From Dothistroma septosporum (taxonomy: Eukaryota > Ascomycota > Dothideomycetes > Mycosphaerellales > Mycosphaerellaceae): a stretch of DNA of 64,000 bases. The notes beneath the pieces were generated by a model. The model was not told the DNA's origin. It was given only the letters and a program-made list of their open reading frames with translations, and made no database searches. Position 1 is the first letter of the stretch, and each line of letters begins with the position of its first letter. The stretch is from positions 809,326 through 873,325 of the forward strand of contig NBZP02000006.1 in assembly GCA_002236755.2 (NCBI GenBank), written 5' to 3'. The position numbers were made by a program, and so were the translations under genes. Shown here in pieces: positions 20,503 through 30,395 of the stretch.

Positions 20503-21999
20503 TCATTTGAACGAGACTGATCGTGTCAACCTACGCCACACTTCCTGCCTGTAAGCAGAAAGACCATCCTTCATCCTGTCCGCTCCGCCCTGGTTCTCAA
20601 TCAGACGGCGGTAGAGATATTGCATGCATTCCTGAATGCTTCCCCATGTGAGGCACTTGTACACAGCCGGTACGACAGCGTCCTGACGACCGAAAGAGTT
20701 GGCTTGCTCCAGTGTGAGAGCACCCGTTGTCGCGGAGGCTTTTTGCTTGCGGAGGTCATCGCATCGTTGTAAAACTTTGCAGCCAAGTTCGTCGCCCATG
20801 CCTTGTAGTTGAACGAATTCTGGCAGGACCTTCAGTGTTCCCTGTTCCGAGAGTCTTTGAACGAGATTCCAGGCCATGGCTACGCTTTCAGGATTGTGGC
20901 CGGCAAGTATGAGTTCCATCCTTGGGAAGTGCTCTGTCTTGAAGCCAAGGTTGGCGCCACAGAGCATGTCCTGTACGAGGCCATCGTACGAATCGTCGGT
21001 GTCTTGCTTTGTGTCGTGGATCAATTCTCGTTGATCGTTGGCGATGTAGGCACCACGTACGAGCTTCACCGCCAGCGTCCACCGTTCCTTCTCGGCTAGC
21101 GCAAGCTGGTTCATGAGTCTTGGCCGAGCTGCCTTAAGATATGCCTGGATCGTCTGATAGACAACGACAGAGCCGTTCCCGTTCCACTTGCGCATGAAGT
21201 CGATCGTCCATCTATCGATGGCAGTCTGGACGGTCTGTTGCTCAGCATCGACCCATAGTCTGACATTCTGATCCTTGGCCTTCTGGCAGATGGCATCCAT
21301 AGCAGCGACAAACTCTGGCGGTGGCTCTTGATTCTCCACGAGTGCTTTGGTTACACCAGGACCAGCACCAGTCAACTTCATTCCGAGCCAGTCGCCCTTG
21401 CCGGTCATATCAAGTGTCTCCAGATTACCGTCCCGCCACGCATTAATCTCAAGTATCTGATCGGAGTTGCCTTTGCCCGTGGAATGCACTTCGCCTGAAG
21501 AGGATATTTGGATCTCCTTGCCATAGCAAAGTACAATACCGCCGTAGCCCATGCCTTTGGTGACATTTCTCGTCTGGAAGATCTCCTCAGGGTTCGTGCC
21601 TGCACAGAACTGGTCGTATATGAGTGGTTTTATGATCGCCCTCAGTATGGGGTTTGTGTCGGGGTTCAGAATAGCTGACTTCGAATTTGCAACCTTGCCA
21701 AAGAGTCCAAACCCAATCTTTGACAAGATTGGGGACGTCAGAATCGTGCCCAAGAGGAGGTTCCTGAAGACGTTGACGTTTGGCATCCGCTCCAGGCCTG
21801 TCGGCGAAGCCGTTGGGGCAGTGGTATCTGGTTTCGAGACATACTTGGGGTTGAAGTCTGTATCTCTGACATCGGCAGTGTAATCAGAGTATGTCCGCCG
21901 ACATGATATGATGGTTGTCTTCTCAGCACCTTGAACGACCCTGGCCGGTGGCAATGCGTGAAATTGTCGTACACTGGCAGTAGAGAGCCGTCCGAACAT
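20503..21999 (-). CDS. mitochondrial proline dehydrogenase family enzyme, possible hydroxyproline dehydrogenase
   Basis: An intronless gene of 498 residues. The N-terminus (MFGRLSTASVRQFHALPPARV) is a basic, Ser-rich mitochondrial presequence. The FAD-binding beta-barrel shows LWVDAEQQTVQ, VYQTIQAYLK, AVKLVRGAYI and FVQLQGMGD. The C-terminal substrate helix ends YLYRRLIEN, with the paired Arg464-Arg465 that hold the carboxylate. In proline-specific enzymes the residue two after the conserved Tyr-Lys of this region (Tyr540 of E. coli PutA) is Tyr, and in human hydroxyproline dehydrogenase it is Ser; here the motif is YKCLTWG, with Cys449. The small side chain could admit the 4-hydroxyl group. 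The enzyme oxidises proline or hydroxyproline to the pyrroline-5-carboxylate and feeds electrons to ubiquinone. Confidence 0.92.
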   Translation of the reverse strand: MFGRLSTASVRQFHALPPARVVQGAEKTTIISCRRTYSDYTADVRDTDFNPKYVSKPDTTAPTASPTGLERMPNVNVFRNLLLGTILTSPILSKIGFGLFGKVANSKSAILNPDTNPILRAIIKPLIYDQFCAGTNPEEIFQTRNVTKGMGYGGIVLCYGKEIQISSSGEVHSTGKGNSDQILEINAWRDGNLETLDMTGKGDWLGMKLTGAGPGVTKALVENQEPPPEFVAAMDAICQKAKDQNVRLWVDAEQQTVQTAIDRWTIDFMRKWNGNGSVVVYQTIQAYLKAARPRLMNQLALAEKERWTLAVKLVRGAYIANDQRELIHDTKQDTDDSYDGLVQDMLCGANLGFKTEHFPRMELILAGHNPESVAMAWNLVQRLSEQGTLKVLPEFVQLQGMGDELGCKVLQRCDDLRKQKASATTGALTLEQANSFGRQDAVVPAVYKCLTWGSIQECMQYLYRRLIENQGGADRMKDGLSAYRQEVWRRLTRSVSFK

Positions 22000-22123
22000 G
22001 ATGTGCTAGTTGTTGTAAGGTCGGACGCTCGGTCCTGGTAGAAGGTGATGACAGCTACGACGGAGAGCTGATCAAGGCTTCATATCTTCGACACGGTAAT
22101 GCTGTATCATGTGGTCACTGGAA

Positions 22124-22138
22124 CGGTAATATCTTCCG
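22124..22138. promoter_or_regulatory. CGG-N9-CCG palindrome upstream of proline dehydrogenase
   Basis: The sequence is CGGTAATATCTTCCG, 125 bp before the proline dehydrogenase ATG. It is the only such site in the 536-bp gap 22000-22535, which otherwise holds no gene. Confidence 0.6.
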
Positions 22139-22535
22139 ACGAGGGGATTGATATCGGTCCAGGATCCACACACACATGTGCTGATGCGTTGAAGCTTGAA
22201 GAGCTTCTCGGATAGCCACGGTGGAAGCTCCAGAGCCGTACGGCGCCACAAGATAGCTGTCAGCTGACCTCTTCATCTTTCCGAATCAGGTAGTCAAACC
22301 CAGTAAGACTCCATTTCGACTGCAGACATGCTTTGCTGTAAGTAAGCCCGAGATACGACATGCTGACGATACGCGCTCGTTTGTGTCTGACTTGGTCATG
22401 TGCTTGGCCGTAACCTCGATTTCGCGAACGCCGACGCAGCCTTGGGGTTTTGCTTGGCATAACGGGACAATGCCCGTGGTGATTACCAAGTCGTTGCTGT
22501 AACATGCGGATCCGTGTCATCTTGGCATCACACAA

Positions 22536-25077
22536 TCAATAGCCTACACTCATCGGCTGCTCGATATCGCCCATGGTCAGCCAATTCAATTGTCCAAAGT
22601 CCAGAGAGTCGGCGACTGCCATGAGGTGTTCTCCACTCAAGCCGTCGTCAGAATTACACCCGCTCAGGATCGTGTCAATATTGTCGAACGTCGTTTGGAA
22701 GTCTTCCGAGCTCTGTACATCCATGGGCGCAACGCTGAGGCTTGTCGTTTCGTTGGGCGAGATCTGACTGGTTGAATCTGCTCTCCCGTCATGGACAGCC
22801 GCAGACGTTGCCTGCAGTCGCTGTAGATTGATAGCCAGTTGCTCCAGCTCAAATTTGTGAAATTCTGCGATTCTGTTGCCCCGTGTAGTCATCTCATCCA
22901 ATATGGCAACCGCTGTTTCAAGCCTTGGATCTTTGCTCTTGACCAGAGATGGGTCGACCGTTGCTGCAACGTTGAGGACCACTGCAGATGAAAAGGCGGC
23001 GTCGCGATCAAACGGTATAAAACTCTCTATACTCGTGTCAGTGTGACCAAGACTCGTCAGACGTTATGCGTTTCACCCACCAAGGAGACCCTGGACGAGC
23101 AAGGCTTCCAAGATGTTCAAACACTGCTGTGCCGAACCAACGCACACTCGTACGAGTGATCTTGCGCCGTGCGATGAAGAGACTCGTAACGGCTTTGTCG
23201 ACTCTAGACGTTTTTGCAGAAAGGAATAAAGTAGAGGCCTTGTCGCCAGTATGAGACACTGTTACAATTTAGTGCGACATACCTCATAAATCGAACAGCT
23301 GCCTACCTGATGGTGGAAAAGGTGCAGGTAGGCCGTGAGCCTGCAGATGCTAGTATTTCCGAGATCAAGAGGGAACGAAGCATTGCGTTGCTCATTTGCC
23401 GATGCGATAGTTCTGAGGGCACCTTTCATATTTTGCAGGAAGCGCTCGCTTCTGCCACCGCCACGACCGTATACGGCTGTTTTCACCGTCAGCACCAGAC
23501 GAAAGCACGAAGGCGCTTCCACTTACTCTGCAGGATGACTGCTTCTGCCTTTGCCAACCGCACGTGAAGACTTAAAGCTATTGCCTTCTTCGTTGAGCCA
23601 GCGAAGGTAGGTAAGCAAGCTGTGATCTCGTCGTCCGATAGGCTCATGGGCACACCCATTAGCGATGTCATATGGCGATCCAGAATGTACACCGTCCACC
23701 ACACTTCACGGCATCTTTCGACCGTGGCGCTCGGCAAGTGTAGGCTTTGCATGTCTGTGTGTAAGCCTTGCTCGACTGCAAGTCTGAATGCCTGTCCAAT
23801 CTACGTAACCTTAGCAAAGTGTCTTCTCCATGAAACCTGGCTTAACTTACCACGTTGTATGCAGCACTTCGGAGATCCAAGCATTGCAAGTAAAGTGCAG
23901 CACAGCACAATATCTCGATAGATTGTACAGGATCGGTGTACAGACCAGTGATGTCTGGGAGCAGCTGCATACCTTGCACAAAAAGCTCCGCGCCGGGCGG
24001 TCTTTTGCTTTTGTTTGCACCCACGATAAACGCCTTCCCAAAGGCCAGGATGAGGAGAAAGTGGATGAACCACAACTTGGGGTAAGTGGCCTCGTTCCCC
24101 GGATCCTCGTAGAATCTTGTGAAATAGTGCATGAAAGATCGTTCATCGAAGAGATGGAAGAGCCGGCCGCAGTGGAACTTCACAGCGTTGATCAGAAACA
24201 TGGCAAAGTCCGACGTAGGTAGAGAAGAAGGGTCGATCGCGATTGTTCTTCTGTGACCATCCCACCCGAGGTCATACGTTGAACCTTCAAATTGCAGGCC
24301 TTCCGCTGGGAGTGGAGCGTGGTTCACTTTTTCGTGGACCATCCTCAACACCCTTCGACCGAAAGACCAGTTGGACGACACTCCTAGAAAAACTCTCATG
24401 GCGTCAGTCGCTGTTCATTGACATTGATGACGACGACGTACATCTTCTGCTGGCTGTATCAAGAGTAAATGAGTCGGAGTGATTCGGATCAAGCGGATTC
24501 CTCAAATTAGCTTCAGGGGTCGTACGAACTGCCGTTTGACCCTGAGTTGAGGGCTCCGATGGGGATGCATGGTCGTCTTCTATGTCGTCCGACGCAAGCC
24601 CAGCTTGTGCATGCCCATGTACAGGATGCTCGGCTGCCAGACTATCAGCTTTGTGCCTTCACAGAGCATTGAAGATAATTTACCATCACCTCTAGGAGAA
24701 TGTTGGCCGCCCTCCAGAGCTATAGTATCAATCGGAGGTATACGGCCGCCATTGTGTGGCAGCTGAGCAACTTGTCGTTCAAGCTCTGCGACATACCTTG
24801 GGTTCTGTTTAGCCTCCCTGCAACAAGACGGCCTCGACATGACTTACGTCTGACTCACGAGTATCTTGTGTTGCTTATCATCGAACGCACAATGCACGTT
24901 CCTCCTCACGCACTGCTCGCATCGCACATTACCGCTGCACTTTATCTTCTGCTTTCGACACCTAACACACCTGCGGCCATGTCAGCGTGGAACAACTTTG
25001 CTAAGATCACGTGGAAGCGCGACCTACGCGTTCGGGGCTCTCTTGCGGACCCTGCCGTTCTTCACCACATCATCCAT
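22536..25077 (-). CDS. Zn(II)2Cys6 transcription factor, PUT3/PrnA-like cluster regulator
   Basis: Nine exons reconstruct a continuous 710-residue protein: 25077-25028, 24970-24848, 24796-24684, 24633-24442, 24392-23851, 23800-23527, 23476-23307, 23258-23081 and 23026-22536. Introns are 48-57 bp and every junction keeps frame. Residues 18-44 are a perfect binuclear zinc cluster (C-x2-C-x6-C-x5-C-x2-C-x6-C), preceded by RVRKRAPNA. A short coiled coil follows (YVAELERQVAQL). The middle is the fungal-specific regulatory domain: FLGVSSNWSFGRRVL, QAFRLAVEQGLHTDM and HHQCLILATRPLL. Such proteins bind inverted CGG triplets as dimers. Its place amid the catabolic genes makes it the likely activator. 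One CGG-N9-CCG lies about 1 kb upstream, so autoregulation is possible. Confidence 0.88.
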
Positions 25078-26070
25078 ACCGGCCCAGCAGCGTATGTGAT
25101 GTAGCAAGTGAAGAGCAGAGGTCGGAAAGGTGCCCGCTGTTGCAGGTCGGTTGTGGAGATTGAGGGACTTGGCACTGAACACCCTCGGATCTGGCGGCAG
25201 CACGGCCTACCTCCCACCTGCCGGCGTCAGCAGCCAGAATTCACCGGTGGCTCCCCCTTCAGCTGCAACAATGTCCTTGGCCTCGTCGGTGACCAACGAA
25301 AAAGCAAATGCACATACCATATATGTACTTGGCCGATCAGTGACGAGGAAATGCATCTTCGCCGCTGCCTGGCTGAAGTGGCAAGATCTGGCTATGTGGC
25401 TTTACGGACGCGGCAACTCCATCTCACGCAATAGCCTCGCATGGCGGGACAATGACACTCGGGAACAATCCGGCCACTGACCCAGACGGTGCGCGACGAA
25501 GCTAACCATATAACCTGTTGAGCGCAAACCGCCAGAAGTCTTCGCTACGTGCAAATGATGCTCCTCGAGCCTCATGGTCATTTGGCTATGCCGTACGATC
25601 ACTCTCATCCTAAACTTACAACGGTTCGGAAAGCTGGAGAGTGTACGATTCACTCTTTCGATTCAGTTTCTACCGACATGCCAGCCAGTTACCATACAGC
25701 CCCTACAGGTACAGCCTTTAAAGCATTGTCGTCTTTCACTACAGCTGACGCACATTCACCCTGGCAAGGAATGGCAGCCACACCTCGACTTCCGCAGTCC
25801 AATGCTACATACCCACGTGCGAGAATGCTAAAAGCACAAGCTCCGACCATCAGGGTCGCAGCACTACACTAAGCAAAGCATCTGGACTCTAGCCCTTCAC
25901 TACGTACGGGAAGAACCATGACTTGCAGCACTAGAAGGCGGCCCATCCACAAAACCTAAGTCCATGCCCCGTGCAAAAAGAACCCGAGTCGCACTTTCTG
26001 ATGGGTCGTGCCATCCAGACCCTGGGCCAGAACAGTGCCACAGTTGTTCCCGATTGCCGACTTCACTTGT

Positions 26071-26085
26071 CGGGTAGGGAATCCG
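26071..26085. promoter_or_regulatory. CGG-N9-CCG palindrome between activator and P5C dehydrogenase genes
   Basis: The sequence is CGGGTAGGGAATCCG. It lies 994 bp upstream of the transcription factor ATG and 345 bp beyond the P5C dehydrogenase stop. No gene was recognised in the surrounding 25078-26429. A nearby CGG-N8-CCG at 25123-25136 has the wrong spacing. Confidence 0.45.
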
Positions 26086-26429
26086 GTGGTAGCTTCTGCT
26101 GGTGTTGGGCCCAATTGTGGACTTGGCGCATCGACATGTGTTCACTGTACATCGACAACGGCATCGTCGTAATCGTGAGCGGTTTTCACATGCTCGATGA
26201 GCGTGGCAGAAAGTGCAATTGGCAGCGGCGGTGTCGGGTCAATCCGGCGAACATCAATGCTGCGGCATCGTTGTGTCAAACACTGCAATTGACCATGAAC
26301 GGTCAAATCGTGCTTCCTAGCTTAGAAATTCGTTCCTTCCACGGCCTACTTATGCGCGCGCGGAGAATCTGGCGATCACAAGAAGTCCGCTTGTAAAATT
26401 ATTTATAATACATTACATCGCTCAGAACG

Positions 26430-28228
26430 CTACATGTTCGATGGGTAAAGCACATCGTCCAGCTTGTTATATTCCTCCTTCAGCGTTCGAGGGGCAGTGA
26501 ACCGCTGCAAAAGACCAGCACTGCCAGCCTTGTCGCATGTACCGCTTGCTCTGGCGCCGCCGAACGACTGCTGTCCAATGACGGCGGCAGTGATTTTGCA
26601 GTTGATGTAGAAGTTGCCCGCGGCGTATCGGAGCTTGTCTTCTGCTAATCTGATGGCCTTTTGGTCATTCGAGAAGATGTTGCCAGTGAGAGCAAAGCCA
26701 CCGCCCTGCCTGTCGATAATGTCGAGAGTCTCCTCGAACTTGGAGTCTGGGTAAACGTAAGCGACGAGGACAGGGCCGAAGAGCTCTTTGTCGAAGAGGT
26801 AGTGATTTGGTTCCTTGGTGGCATACACGGTTGGATTGATGTAGTAGCCCTGACTGCCGTCGTACGTGCCACCAGCGATGCGTTCCAGTCGGCTGTCCTT
26901 GTTGGCCTCGTCAATTGCCTTGGTGACACGGTCGAAGGCCTTCTTGTCGATGACTGGTCCGGTGAATGAAGTGTAGTCCTCCGGTGCACCAACCTTGACG
27001 CGGGAAAGTTCGCGCTTCAACGTGCCGAAGAACGCGTCAGCGCAGCTTTCTGGTACGTATACTCTCGAGAGTGCGGAGCACTTCTGTCCAGCGTATTCAA
27101 AAGCAGCGCGAACAGAGTGCTTAGCAGCATTGGTGACATCGGCAGTTGGGTGAAGCAAGTGGAAGTTCTTGCCAGAAGTCTCGCCAGCCATTCTGGGGAA
27201 GTCGCGGTAGCGGTTCTCGGCCAGACCTTGAGCAGCCTTCACCTGCAGGTTGCGAAATACCTCAGACGAGCCAATGAAAGTGAGGGCCGAGAACTCTCGG
27301 TGCTTGAAGACAGTGTCTGTGATAACGTTGGCGTCTCCGTTGACGAGCTGAACGACTCCCTCAGGCAGCCCGGCTTCGAGAAGAATCTGGTGGACGAGGT
27401 GCGAGGCATAAGCGTTCATCGGAGCTGGCTTCCATACAACGACGTTTCCGAGGAGTGCAGGGGCAGAAACCAGGTTGCCGCCGATGGCAGTGAAGTTGAA
27501 AGGCGAGACCGCGTAGACGAAACCTTCAAGGGGTCTCCAGTCTGTTCGTCCATGGTGGTTCTCGGCGTTCACTGTAGGCTGCTTGTCGTAGATTTCCTGT
27601 GCGAAGCTGACATTGTAACGGAAGAAGTCTGCAAGCTCGGCAGCTGCGTCGATCTCTGCCTGCCACGCATTCTTGCCCTGTCCTAACATGGTCGCCGCAA
27701 GAAGCCTGAAGCGATACTTGCTAGACACAAGTTCAGCTGCTCGAAGGAAGATCGCAGCTCTGTCAGTGAAAGGCATGCTTTGCCACTCCTTCTTGGCCTT
27801 GAGGGCATTCTCAATGGCATTCTGGACATCCTGTTGTGATGCTGATGCGTACTCCTGAAAAGGCAACGCATGCTCAGCTGGCATCGTCAAGGATGTGAGG
27901 TGCTGAGAAGAGCTGACAGTAGCATTCTTGCCACCTATTGCCGGAACCTGGAGCGGCAATTGTGACCGGATCTCAGATAGAGCCTCCCGGAGCTTTATCC
28001 TCTCTGGCGAGTTTGGTGCAAATTGGAGCTGTGATCATGTTAGCACGAGAGCCGTACGGCTTGATCGATGTATGACTCTACGTTTGGCTCGTTGAACGGC
28101 TTTGGCACTCTGTATGTGCCAGAGGTCAACGCTCTCACGCTCTGGAAGGCACCATGGCACACTCTCCTCCTTCGTGCGAGCAGTGTCTCCGCGATGCCGC
28201 CGGTAGATGATCTCAGCACGGTTCTCAT
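26430..28228 (-). CDS. mitochondrial 1-pyrroline-5-carboxylate dehydrogenase
   Basis: Exons 28228-28082 and 28028-26430 encode 581 residues. The 53-bp intron (GTAGAG donor, GCTAACATG branch) was chosen over a 29-bp one because it yields the family sequence NEPNLQFAPNSPERIKL. The first 40 residues are Arg/Ser-rich, like a mitochondrial signal. ALDH signatures are present: VSPFNFTAIGGNL, FIGSSEVF, MAGETSGKNFH, the catalytic Cys in GQKCSALSRV, and ELFGPVL. The enzyme oxidises glutamate semialdehyde to glutamate with NAD, and 4-hydroxyglutamate semialdehyde to 4-hydroxyglutamate in hydroxyproline breakdown. It is divergently paired with the FAD amine oxidase gene. Confidence 0.95.
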
Positions 28229-28340
28229 GGTGTATGTGGTGTGTTGGGGAGAGCTCGAGGATGCTGAGGCTCCGTCACGACAGCATTGCGAGCATTAAAG
28301 GTTGACTGATCCATCGCGTCGGCTCTGCCGTTGACGAGAA

Positions 28341-28355
28341 CGGCTCGAACACCCG
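28341..28355. promoter_or_regulatory. CGG-N9-CCG palindrome, site 1 of the bidirectional promoter
   Basis: The sequence is CGGCTCGAACACCCG. It lies 113 bp upstream of the P5C dehydrogenase ATG and 463 bp upstream of the oxidase ATG. Confidence 0.6.
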
Positions 28356-28475
28356 TCAGCGTTAGACCATGTGCATGCAGCTGGCACATCGTTGCGCCCG
28401 GCACACGGTATTCGTAGTTGATGCAGAGTGGAGAAAGTGTGGAGGAAAGCGAGACTGCGGCGTATGCAGGACGAT

Positions 28476-28490
28476 CGGAACCGCATCCCG
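28476..28490. promoter_or_regulatory. CGG-N9-CCG palindrome, site 2 of the bidirectional promoter
   Basis: The sequence is CGGAACCGCATCCCG. It lies 248 bp upstream of the P5C dehydrogenase ATG and 328 bp upstream of the oxidase ATG. An inner CGGAACCG palindrome overlaps it. Confidence 0.55.
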
Positions 28491-28817
28491 TAGCGGCGGC
28501 AAGCAACGGACATCACCACCTTCGGCCAACTTCACGCGTTCTTTTGCCTATTCGGAGCTGTGGTGGAGTGCAGACGCGCCTCAGGACTACGGTTCCGTCA
28601 AGCACATGATTGCCTGTATTGAAGACAATGCACGGCAACCCGGCCGACCTCACGCGACTGCGGCAACGGAGCGCTGGGTCTCGTGTACAGTCGAAAGCCA
28701 GCGGCGCAGTATATGACGACGACGACGACGACGCGGTCGACAGGTAGTAAAGTCAAGTGATTTTATATTGCCCATACGCGTACCGTCAGATTTCCTCACA
28801 TACACATCACTCGGAAG

Positions 28818-30122
28818 ATGCCTAGCAAAGACACGCCAATCGCGATCCTGGGCGGCGGTGCTTGGGGATTGTCAACAGCCCACTACCTGACCAACGCCGG
28901 CTACACGAACATCACAGTCCACGAGCGTGCCGAGAAGATCCCATCGCCGTACTCAGCAGCACACGACCTGAATAAGATCGTCCGAGCGGAGTACGAGGAC
29001 CCATTCTACACACAGCTCGCCCTCGAGGCGATAGAGCAGTGGAAGACGCCGCTCTTCGGCCCGTACTACCATCAGACCGGCTACGTAGTCGCAACCACAG
29101 GCAGAGCACCACAAAAGGCGATAACACATCTTCAAGAAGCACTAAAGAACATTGAGCACCATCCAGTCTTCGGCCCCGGTGTGCGCAGACTTGATGGTGC
29201 GAAAGACTTCAAGGACTACACATGGCAATACTCGGGGCCTCTGTCTGGCTTCAAAGGCTACTTCAACCGGATAGCAGGCTACGCCCACTCCTCCGACACC
29301 CTCGAGGGGCTCTGGCGGCACTGTGCTTCCAAAGGTGTCAAGTTCGTTCTCGGCGAAGAGTCGGGCAAAGTCACCAAACTCAACTACACCGGCAAGAAGT
29401 GTACCGGCTTCCAGACGGCAGATGGCAGAGAACACAAATCCGCCCTGACGATCGTCGCACTAGGCGCCCACGCCGCTGCCCTCCTTCCCGGCGTCGGCAA
29501 ATTCGCAGTAGCGCGCTCCTGGTCCGTTGCCCACGTCCAACTCACTGAAGACGAAGTCAACCACCTTCGCGGCATCCCCACCACCAACATCCGCGATCTC
29601 GGTTTCTTCTTCGAGCCAGATCCCAAGACTCGCCTCTTCAAACTGTGTCCTCTTGGTATCGGGTACACGAATCCCGACGCCAGTGGCGTCTCCCTGCCAC
29701 CAGCCGACAAACTCCCTCCCCCACAAGACTTCATTCCAACAGAAGACGAAGCGAAACTCCGCCAGCTGCTCCGCGAAACGTTCCCTTGGATGGCAGATCG
29801 CCCCTTCGTAGACCAGAAGCTCTGCTGGTTCGCAGATACCCACGACTCAGAGTTCACAATCGACTTCGTTCCCGAGACTGACAATTCCGTGATTTGTTTG
29901 ACGGGTGACTCTGGTCATGGGTTCAAGATGATGCCGGTGTTTGGGAAGTGGGTCGTTCAGTTGCTGAATAACGGCAAGCAGGAGTTGAAGAGGTGGCAGT
30001 GGAAGGATATTGATCTTAGGAATCAGGACTGGGGTGAGGCGGTGAGTTGGAGGATCGGAAAGGGTGCCGTGTTGAAAGAGTTGATTCAGGCGAAGGAGAA
30101 GGTTAATAGGGCGAGGTTATAA
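28818..30122 (+). CDS. FAD-dependent amine oxidase (sarcosine/fructosyl-amino-acid/pipecolate oxidase family), peroxisomal signal
   Basis: An intronless gene of 434 residues. It opens with the Rossmann FAD motif AILGGGAWGLSTAHYL and the family block PSPYSAAHDLNKIVRAEY. FKLCPLG around Cys277 is placed like the Cys that carries covalent FAD in monomeric sarcosine oxidases. LTGDSGHGFKMMPVFGKW is the conserved C-terminal FAD-contact segment. The last three residues, ARL, fit the peroxisomal PTS1 consensus. The family oxidises secondary or modified amino acids (sarcosine, pipecolate, fructosyl amino acids, proline analogues), releasing hydrogen peroxide. Its divergent pairing with P5C dehydrogenase and the shared CGG-N9-CCG sites suggest a proline-like substrate such as a D- or N-methylated hydroxyproline. 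The substrate is inference. Confidence 0.88.
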   Translation: MPSKDTPIAILGGGAWGLSTAHYLTNAGYTNITVHERAEKIPSPYSAAHDLNKIVRAEYEDPFYTQLALEAIEQWKTPLFGPYYHQTGYVVATTGRAPQKAITHLQEALKNIEHHPVFGPGVRRLDGAKDFKDYTWQYSGPLSGFKGYFNRIAGYAHSSDTLEGLWRHCASKGVKFVLGEESGKVTKLNYTGKKCTGFQTADGREHKSALTIVALGAHAAALLPGVGKFAVARSWSVAHVQLTEDEVNHLRGIPTTNIRDLGFFFEPDPKTRLFKLCPLGIGYTNPDASGVSLPPADKLPPPQDFIPTEDEAKLRQLLRETFPWMADRPFVDQKLCWFADTHDSEFTIDFVPETDNSVICLTGDSGHGFKMMPVFGKWVVQLLNNGKQELKRWQWKDIDLRNQDWGEAVSWRIGKGAVLKELIQAKEKVNRARL

Positions 30123-30395
30123 TTTGGACAAAGCTTGTGGTAGTAGCTTTAGATGCACGAATCTATATCTTTACGTCTTGATTCGTCTCGATCGCTTAAT
30201 CCCAGAGTTCGAAGCCTCATGAAGATATCGTTCGAGTACTCGTGGAGTCAGGTGCACCACGCTTGATGGCGACCGATACAGTATCGGGGCGATGCTGATC
30301 TCGATTGACAAATCCAAAGTATGAGGCAACAGAATCGTACGCTGCGCTATGCCTATATGCTACCTATCTATGCACACTCTATCAGCACTCTTTCC

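Larger units (their letters stand above)
28229..28817. promoter_or_regulatory. bidirectional promoter, P5C dehydrogenase / FAD amine oxidase
   Basis: The 589 bp between two outward-facing start codons contains two CGG-N9-CCG sites, annotated separately. It also has a (GAC)6 run at 28715-28732 and an AT-rich TTTTATATTG about 50 bp before the oxidase ATG that may act as TATA box. A frame of about 70-115 codons crosses it, but nothing in it resembles a protein. Confidence 0.6.

Noticed and set aside
24797..24847. A shorter 30-bp intron in the activator gene ending at TTGCAG
   Set aside because: Below usual intron size; the 51-bp version ending at CCAAG gives the expected YVAELE linker directly after the zinc cluster.
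25123..25136. CGG...CCG close to the activator start as its own site
   Set aside because: The spacing is N8; I kept only the N9 match at 26071.
28040..28081. A 29-bp intron in P5C dehydrogenase using a GTACGG donor
   Set aside because: Too short, and the 53-bp alternative with a GTAGAG donor restores the family sequence NEPN-LQFAPNSPER.
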